64,000 nt of DNA, from NCBI RefSeq assembly GCF_013391085.1, contig NZ_CP058334.1, forward strand, positions 3,038,001-3,102,000, written 5' to 3'. Numbering within the stretch: position 1 is the stretch's first letter; each line of letters opens with the position of its first letter. This document shows, one piece after another, positions 59,369-64,000 of this stretch. Origin of the DNA: Natronomonas halophila. GTDB taxonomy: Archaea > Halobacteriota > Halobacteria > Halobacteriales > Haloarculaceae. Under the pieces are notes generated by a model that was not told the DNA's origin, did no database searches, and saw only the letters and a list, made by a program, of their open reading frames with translations. The position numbers and the translations under genes are program-made.

Positions 59369-59666
59369 GGCGACCCACCCGCCGTGCGATACCGTCGATT
59401 GGAGTGCTGTGTGTACATGGTCCTGTCAGTCTGGTTGTCTGGAAACGATGCGAACCGCGGTGGAGAGAAAGGTAGTGTAGGGGCTAGGCCCCTACAATAA
59501 TCGCGACGCTGGCGAGAAGCGCGGGCGTGCGCCGGCCAGCGGTCGAAGGCCTCATCACTACGATGGTAGTGACGTGGACGGTAATAATGGTTCCGCGTTC
59601 CGCGAGCCTTGCCGCTCGCGTTCACCCGCCGCTGGGACGGGGAGCGAACTGCCGCGACGGACATCC
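59369..59666. promoter_or_regulatory. ilvB upstream region with three hairpins
   Basis: No gene. Stem-loops: TGTAGGGGC/GCCCCTACA (59476-59496, 9 bp, 3-nt loop), TCACTAC/GTAGTGA (59555-59572, 7 bp, 4-nt loop) and CGCGAGC/GCTCGCG (59601-59620, 7 bp, 6-nt loop). A minus-strand CCATTATTAC (59581-59590) could be the ilvB TATA box. The hairpins at 59555 and 59601 lie close behind leuA and may be terminators; the one at 59476 lies in the probable ilvB leader. Confidence 0.5.
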
Positions 59667-60882
59667 CTATACGCGAACCTCCTCGCGTTTGATGCCTACG
59701 TCGCGGGCGAACTCCTTGAGCCGCTCGAAGGTGACCTGCTCCTTCTGGGCGCCTTGCTCCTTGACGCGGCGGGTCACCTCGCGGACTTCGGCGTCGGTCG
59801 GCTCGAAGCCGGCGTCCTCCAGTCGCTCGCGGACCGAGTGTTTGCCGGTGTGTTTGCCCAACACCAGCTCTCGGGTCGCGCCGACCATCTCCGGCGTCAT
59901 GACGCCGGGTTCGAAGGTGTCGGCGTTCTCGATGACGCCGGCGGCGTGGATGCCCGACTCGTGGGAGAAGGCGTTGTCTCCCACGATGGGCTTGTTCGCC
60001 GGAATCGGGATGTCGCTTTTCTCCTCGACGATGCGGGCCAGTTCCGTGATGCGTTCGGTCTTAATGCCCGTGTCGACGTCGTAGAGCGACTCCAGCGACA
60101 TGACGACCTCCTCGTAGGCCGCGTTGCCGGCTCGTTCGCCGATACCGTTGACCGAAACCTGCGCCTGTGCGGCGCCGGCCTCGAAGCCCGACAGCGCGTT
60201 GGCCGACGCCAACCCGAAGTCGTCGTGGGTGTGAACGTCGACGTACGCGTCCGTGTGCGCACAGACGTTCTCCACCATGTCGTAGAACCGTCGGGGGGTG
60301 GCGACACCGCAGGTGTCGGGGATGTTGATCCAGTCCGTCCCGGCGTCGGAGACGGCCTCGATAACGTCAATCAAAAACTGTTCATCCGTTCGCGTGGCGT
60401 CCATCGGCGAGTACATGCAGGTAACGCCGGCGTCTTTGACGCGCTCGACGGCCTCGACGGACCGCTCCAGCGCCTCCTGCCGGGTGGCGTGCATCGAATC
60501 CTGCAGTTGGACGTCGCTCGTGGACGCGAACACGTGGATCATTTCGACGCCGGAATCGATGGCGGCGTCGATGTCCTTCTCTACGACGCGGGCGAGCCCG
60601 CAGACGGTCGTAGATGTCGCGTCGGCGATATCCGATACCGCTTCGAACTCCGCCTCGGAGTTCACGGGGAAGCCGGCCTCGATGACGTGCGTGCCCATGT
60701 CATCGAGGATTGCGGCTATCTCTCGTTTGTCCTCGTAGTCGAACGAGGTTCGCGGGGACTGTTCGCCGTCGCGCAGGGTCGTGTCGAAAATCCGGGCCTC
60801 ACTTATCTCTGAGGTACTATCTAGCGTGCCCTGGAAGAACTCGATCCGCCGACGAAGTCGACGTATCCTCGTGCTGTGTCAT
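59667..60882 (-). CDS. leuA: 2-isopropylmalate/citramalate synthase LeuA, frame-disrupted near codon 15
   Basis: A DRE-TIM enzyme of about 405 residues lacking the usual C-terminal allosteric domain. The body (from about 60840) reads 'ARIFDTTLRDGEQSPRTSFD' with the catalytic Arg and metal Asp, and continues through 'DVHTHDDFGLASANALSGF' and 'GERAGNAAYEEVVM' to the end. The only proper start is ATG 60882, 31 nt from a TTTTAAATA box; from it the frame reads 'MTQHEDTSTSSADR', then shifts and hits a stop. The true body frame has no ATG, GTG or TTG upstream of 60698. Loss of one CGAGT unit (GATCGAGTTC for GATCGAGTCGAGTTC) would explain this. So it is either a pseudogene, a sequence error or a +1 frameshift site. 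Confidence 0.8.
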
Positions 60883-61252
60883 AGCATTCGATTGGACGCC
60901 CTGCCAGGTATTTAAAACTGTCCTTGAGACAGATGTTGCACGGGGGTTGAAATACGCATCCTCGTCGACGGTACTGGAAACCGCACGACGTGAGCGCCTA
61001 GTATGTCTTAATACATCCTCCTACAATTGGGTACAGAACTGCCTCGAAGCCGTGTTTAAATAATCGTGTGACAGTTATTTTCCGAATCTGAGTTTAGAAT
61101 CTAGTACTTTCCCACCTCGCGCGCGGTCCGGAAGTTGACGAACATCCACTCCGGACTGACGGTATGGCCCCGAGGTTCGAACGCTTCAACGAGGGTCGGA
61201 AGCGACCGCCGGAGCGCGTACGTTTAACACGTCCCCGCGATTGGCCGACGGT
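60883..61252. other. 370-bp gap between leuA and the carbonic-anhydrase-like gene
   Basis: It begins with the minus-strand leuA TATA box TTTTAAATA (60909-60917) and ends with a plus-strand TTTAAC (61223-61228) about 27 nt before ATG 61253. Between them is a comparatively AT-rich stretch (about 60990-61110) with TTTAAATAA near 61052 and no credible ORF. It appears to be divergent promoter DNA. Confidence 0.55.
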
Positions 61253-61753
61253 ATGCTCCGAAGTTTCGACGGCGTCGAACCCGACGTCCACGAAGACGCC
61301 TACGTCGACCCGGCGGCCGTCGTCATCGGCGACGTGACTATCGAGAAGGACGCCAGCGTCTGGCCGAACGTCACCCTGCGTGGGGACCACGGTCCCATCG
61401 TCCTCCGAGAAGGCTCGAACGTCCAGGACAACTCCGTCCTCCACGAGGGCGCCGAGATCGGCCCCTACGCGACGGTCGGCCACACCGCAATCGTCCACAA
61501 CTCCGAGGTCGGCGAGCGTGCGCTGGTCGGGATGGGCGCGACCGTACTGGACCGCACCGTCGTCGGTGAGGAAGCGATGGTCGGGGCCAACAGCCTCGTG
61601 ACCGAGGACTCGGAAATCGAGCCGAACACGCTCTATGCCGGTAATCCCGCCGAGAAAATCAAGGAAGTCGAAGACTCACCGTGGGCCTATGCCGGCGACC
61701 GATACGTCGAACTCTCCCGGGAACACATCGAAAGCTCCGAACTCATCGAGTAA
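61253..61753 (+). CDS. Gamma-class carbonic anhydrase-like hexapeptide-repeat protein
   Basis: A 166-residue left-handed beta-helix protein. 'DPAAVVIGDVTIEKDASVWP' (in two parts: 'AAVVIGDVTIEKD' and 'ASVWPNVTLRGD') is the first repeat. 'ILREGSNVQDNSVLHEGA'-type 'VLREGSNVQDNSVLHEGAEI' and 'TVGHTAIVHNSEVGERALVG' carry the Cam-type His ligands (HE and HTAIVHNS), so three metal His are present. It could be a gamma-carbonic anhydrase or a related YrdA/PaaY-type protein. The Trp-containing 'SVWPNVTLRG' matches the YrdA group. It starts at 61253, fitting the TATA box. It is convergent with the PPOX-like gene. Confidence 0.85.
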   Translation: MLRSFDGVEPDVHEDAYVDPAAVVIGDVTIEKDASVWPNVTLRGDHGPIVLREGSNVQDNSVLHEGAEIGPYATVGHTAIVHNSEVGERALVGMGATVLDRTVVGEEAMVGANSLVTEDSEIEPNTLYAGNPAEKIKEVEDSPWAYAGDRYVELSREHIESSELIE

Positions 61754-61757
61754 TCCC

Positions 61758-62630
61758 TCACCCCTCGCGGTCCGCGAAGTACGCCCGCGTGCGCCGTTTT
61801 CCCTGCACGATGAACTTCAGTCGGTCCAGTAGCGTCTCGTTGCGCATCGAGAAGGTACTCGCGGGGTCGAAGGCTACTCGTCCCTCAGCGGAACGGACGC
61901 GCCCACGGAAGAGCCGTTGGCCGAGCTTATCCAGCCCTGGTGTGTGCCAGTGGGCGAGCAGACAGGCTGGTTGGCCGTCCTCGACCGACAGCGGCACGTC
62001 GAGGCGGGCGGTTTCGCCGTCGACATCGACTCCGTGAACGGCGTCGGTGCGTGGCCATCCGGCCTCGTCGACGGCGGTGAGCGTCACGCGGTCGTAGGAA
62101 GCGGCCTCCGCCGCATCGACGTCGTATGCGGGCCACGCTGGTAACGCACAGGCGTCCCCGGAGACCGATTCGATAGCAACCGGTTCGATTTCGACGAGGA
62201 TTCGGAGGGCATACCACCCGAACAGGAACCGGCCGAGACGGGAATCGAGCGTCCCGCTGGTTTTCGTGAAGGCGTCCCTTTTCGGGGAGGGCGGTTCGGC
62301 GGCGATGAGTTCCTGAAGGTATTCGGTGTTGGCTTCGAGGTCGTCGTCTCGGACGGTTGCCCGGCCGCGGAGCAGAAATGGGTCGTCGGCGTCGTAGAAC
62401 AGCAGCGAGAGCCGTGGGTTCTCCTTGACTGCCTCGATTTTGCCGGCGAAGGCGGGCGCGGAGGTGACGACGACCCGGTCGGTCGACTCGTCGTAGAAGG
62501 GACTCAACGGGAACGTCTGTGGCCGGCGGCCGGTCGCCGTCGCCACCTCGACGGCCGCCGAATCGTGGACGGCCTGCCGTATCCTGTCTCGGTCCGGCGC
62601 ACCGAGCAGGTCCTTGTCCGCCCTGGGCAT
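61758..62630 (-). CDS. Pyridoxamine-phosphate-oxidase-fold protein
   Basis: A 290-residue protein with a split-barrel FMN-binding fold. 'TFPLSPFYDESTDRVVVTSA' and 'LSLLFYDADDPFLLRGRATV' resemble PPOX/pyridoxamine 5'-phosphate oxidase-like strands, and a second half of equal size ('VTLTAVDEAGWPRTDAVHGV') probably repeats the barrel, as in two-domain PPOX-like proteins. It may bind flavin or F420. The ATG at 62630 lies 28 nt from a TTTAAG element on the minus strand (62655-62661). The function is unknown. It shares a divergent promoter region with glpK. Confidence 0.72.
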   Translation of the reverse strand: MPRADKDLLGAPDRDRIRQAVHDSAAVEVATATGRRPQTFPLSPFYDESTDRVVVTSAPAFAGKIEAVKENPRLSLLFYDADDPFLLRGRATVRDDDLEANTEYLQELIAAEPPSPKRDAFTKTSGTLDSRLGRFLFGWYALRILVEIEPVAIESVSGDACALPAWPAYDVDAAEAASYDRVTLTAVDEAGWPRTDAVHGVDVDGETARLDVPLSVEDGQPACLLAHWHTPGLDKLGQRLFRGRVRSAEGRVAFDPASTFSMRNETLLDRLKFIVQGKRRTRAYFADREG

Positions 62631-62686
62631 GGCTACCCTACCACCCGGCCCGCGCTTAAACCTTGGTCGCTCGTGCTCGCGAGTCA

Positions 62687-62693
62687 CTTATTT
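62687..62693 (+). promoter_or_regulatory. TATA box for glpK
   Basis: CTTATTT is centred about 28 nt upstream of ATG 62718 and suggests a leaderless glpK transcript. Confidence 0.6.
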
Positions 62694-62717
62694 GCCCCCG
62701 GCGGCCGCCTCGCCGGT

Positions 62718-64000
62718 ATGGCATACGTCGCGGCTATCGACCAGGGGACGACGGGCACCCGAAGCATGGTCTTCGACCGCGAAGGGCGGGTCCACGGGCA
62801 GGCCTACGAGACCCACGAGCAGCGCTATCCGGAACCGGGCTGGGTCGAACACGACCCCGAGGAGATCTACGATAACGCCGTTGCGACCCTGCAGGAAGCT
62901 ATCGATGTCGCCGGCGTCGACCCCGCCGAAATCGCGGCCCTCGGCGTAACGAACCAGCGGGAAACGACGGTCCTCTGGGATGCCGAAACGGGCGACCCGG
63001 TCCACGACGCCATCGTCTGGCAGGACCGCCGAACGACCGAACGCGTCGAACGACTCCGCGAGGAGGGCCGGGCGGCGGCCATCCGCCGAAAGACCGGCCT
63101 CCAACCGGACGCCTACTTCTCGGCGACGAAACTGGAGTGGCTGCTGGACAACGCGGACCCTATTGCACCCGACCGCGGCCGCGGTGCCGACGTCCGCGAG
63201 CGGGCCGAGGCCGGTGACCTGTGTTTCGGCACCATCGACTCGTGGCTCATCTGGAACCTCACCGGCGAGCACGTCACCGACGTGACCAACGCCTCCCGGA
63301 CCCTGCTTTTTGACATCCACGAGATGGCGTGGGACGAGGACCTGCTCGCGGAGTTCGACGTTCCCGAGGCCGTCCTTCCCGAAGTCAGACCCTCCAGCGA
63401 TGCCGAAATATACGGCTACACCGACCACGACACCTTCGGTGCCGAAATCCCCGTGACCGCCGCGCTCGGCGACCAGCAGGCGGCCCTCTTCGGACAGACC
63501 TGCTTCGATGCCGGCGACGCCAAGAACACCTACGGCACCGGTTCGTTCCTCCTCCTCAACACCGGCGAGGAGGCCGTCGATTCGGACCACGGCCTCCTGA
63601 CGACGGTGGCCTTCCAGCGCTCCGGCGAACCCGTCCAGTACGCGCTGGAGGGGTCGATTTTCGTCACTGGTGCAGCCATCGGCTGGCTCGAAGACGTCGA
63701 CCTCATCGACGATGCCGCGGAAACCGAGCGACTGGCTCGGGAGGTGGATTCGACCGACGGCGTCTACTTCGTGCCCGCCTTCACCGGCCTCGGCGCGCCA
63801 CACTGGGACCAGCGCGCACGCGGGACGATGGTCGGCCTGACCCGCGGGACCGAACGCGCCCACATCGTCCGAGCGACGCTGGAGGCCATCGCCTACCAGA
63901 CCCGCGACGTCGTCGAGGCGATGGTCGAGGACAGCGGCCTCGAACTCACCGACCTCCGGGTCGACGGCGGCGCCGTCAAGAACAACTTCCTCTGTGGGTT
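62718..64000 (+). CDS. glpK: Glycerol kinase (3' truncated by window edge)
   Basis: The first 427 residues of a FGGY-family kinase. 'AAIDQGTTGTRSMVFDREG' is the ATP-binding phosphate loop, 'ALGVTNQRETTVLWDAETGD' is the FGGY signature region, 'IVWQDRRTTERVERLREEG' follows, and 'TYGTGSFLLLNTGEEAVDSD' with 'PAFTGLGAPHWDQRARGTMV' completes the ATP and glycerol sites. It phosphorylates glycerol, the main carbon source in many haloarchaeal habitats. The gene runs off the window; the usual length is about 510 residues. No glpA genes are visible. Confidence 0.95.
   Translation, partial: MAYVAAIDQGTTGTRSMVFDREGRVHGQAYETHEQRYPEPGWVEHDPEEIYDNAVATLQEAIDVAGVDPAEIAALGVTNQRETTVLWDAETGDPVHDAIVWQDRRTTERVERLREEGRAAAIRRKTGLQPDAYFSATKLEWLLDNADPIAPDRGRGADVRERAEAGDLCFGTIDSWLIWNLTGEHVTDVTNASRTLLFDIHEMAWDEDLLAEFDVPEAVLPEVRPSSDAEIYGYTDHDTFGAEIPVTAALGDQQAALFGQTCFDAGDAKNTYGTGSFLLLNTGEEAVDSDHGLLTTVAFQRSGEPVQYALEGSIFVTGAAIGWLEDVDLIDDAAETERLAREVDSTDGVYFVPAFTGLGAPHWDQRARGTMVGLTRGTERAHIVRATLEAIAYQTRDVVEAMVEDSGLELTDLRVDGGAVKNNFLCG

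Noticed and set aside
60710-61063. A 117-codon plus-strand frame over the leuA 5' end.
   Set aside because: It crosses the leuA coding start and its promoter. The product is Arg/Cys/Ser-rich and has no conserved pattern.
61090-61225. A minus-strand frame of about 39 codons ending '...PEWMFVNFRTAREVGKY', next to a TATA-like region.
   Set aside because: The frame has no start codon until five-sixths of the way in. It may be a remnant, but nothing can be supported.
1-64000. Search for CRISPR arrays and rRNA genes.
   Set aside because: No regularly spaced direct repeats of 25-40 bases and no rRNA-like conserved stretches were seen. The only repeats are the tRNA-derived ones and short palindromes.

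Overview
The window is about 64 kb of a haloarchaeal chromosome (class Halobacteria; Natronomonas or a close relative is my guess from protein flavour, not proven). The evidence is a GC-rich sequence, strongly acidic proteins, TATA boxes about 24-31 nt upstream of leaderless start codons, Tat lipoproteins with RR and lipobox motifs, an intron-containing tRNA-Trp, and archaeal or haloarchaea-only families (DRTGG/BioD-like, AK6-type adenylate kinase, DUF5794/5795/5799-type proteins). Both ends cut genes: yqeC at the left edge and glpK at the right.

Layout. 0-7 kb: molybdenum-enzyme block with a YqeC-like accessory protein, MobA and a two-subunit NAD-linked formate dehydrogenase (NuoG/FdhF-type alpha, NuoF-type beta). 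7-9.7 kb: hisC, adenylate kinase and CDP-alcohol phosphatidyltransferase operon, ending at tRNA-Lys(CTT), whose 3' side carries two tandem palindromic cassettes built on copies of the tRNA 3' end. 9.8-12.1 kb: RCK-DHH phosphoesterase, PRC-barrel protein and thioredoxin. 12.2-16.3 kb: biotin operon bioB-bioU-like-bioF-bioD; bioA is absent and the BioU-like gene carries an in-frame palindromic insertion. 16.4-22.6 kb: RNase H, methyltransferase, DRTGG protein, a Zn/Mn ABC transporter (permease, ATPase, binding protein) and a YbaK deacylase. 22.6-30.8 kb: lipoproteins, a thiolase paired with a diverged HMG-CoA-synthase/DUF35 fusion, MaoC, guaB and two haloarchaeal DUF proteins. 30.8-33.4 kb: tRNA-Trp, whose intron still reads as a box C/D guide RNA, an orphan tRNA-Trp 3' fragment, polysaccharide deacetylase and formyltransferase genes, and a 44-residue zinc-finger-like gene. 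33.4-48.3 kb: mixed housekeeping and regulatory genes, including a histidine kinase, an MFS exporter under a clear palindromic operator, an AGPS-like flavoprotein, acyl-CoA dehydrogenase, a sugar nucleotidylyltransferase, and a RimK-RimB fusion divergent from an AstE/aspartoacylase-like hydrolase. 48.5-52 kb: sdhCDBA. 52.7-60.9 kb: branched-chain amino acid cluster leuA-ilvB-ilvN-ilvC-orf-leuC-leuD-leuB, all leftward. 61-64 kb: gamma-carbonic-anhydrase-like protein, PPOX-like protein and glycerol kinase.

How the genes work together: MobA supplies the bis-MGD cofactor used by the adjacent formate dehydrogenase. BioF, the BioU-like protein, BioD and BioB could complete biotin synthesis without BioA. 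IlvBNC and LeuABCD cover branched-chain amino acid synthesis, but leuA is frame-disrupted after about codon 14, a striking anomaly. RimK-RimB plus the AstE-like hydrolase looks like a reversible poly-glutamylation module. The most unusual items are the leuA frameshift, the catalytically dead HMGCS-like/DUF35 fusion next to a thiolase, the tRNA-Lys-derived cassettes, and the palindromic insertion inside the BioU-like gene.
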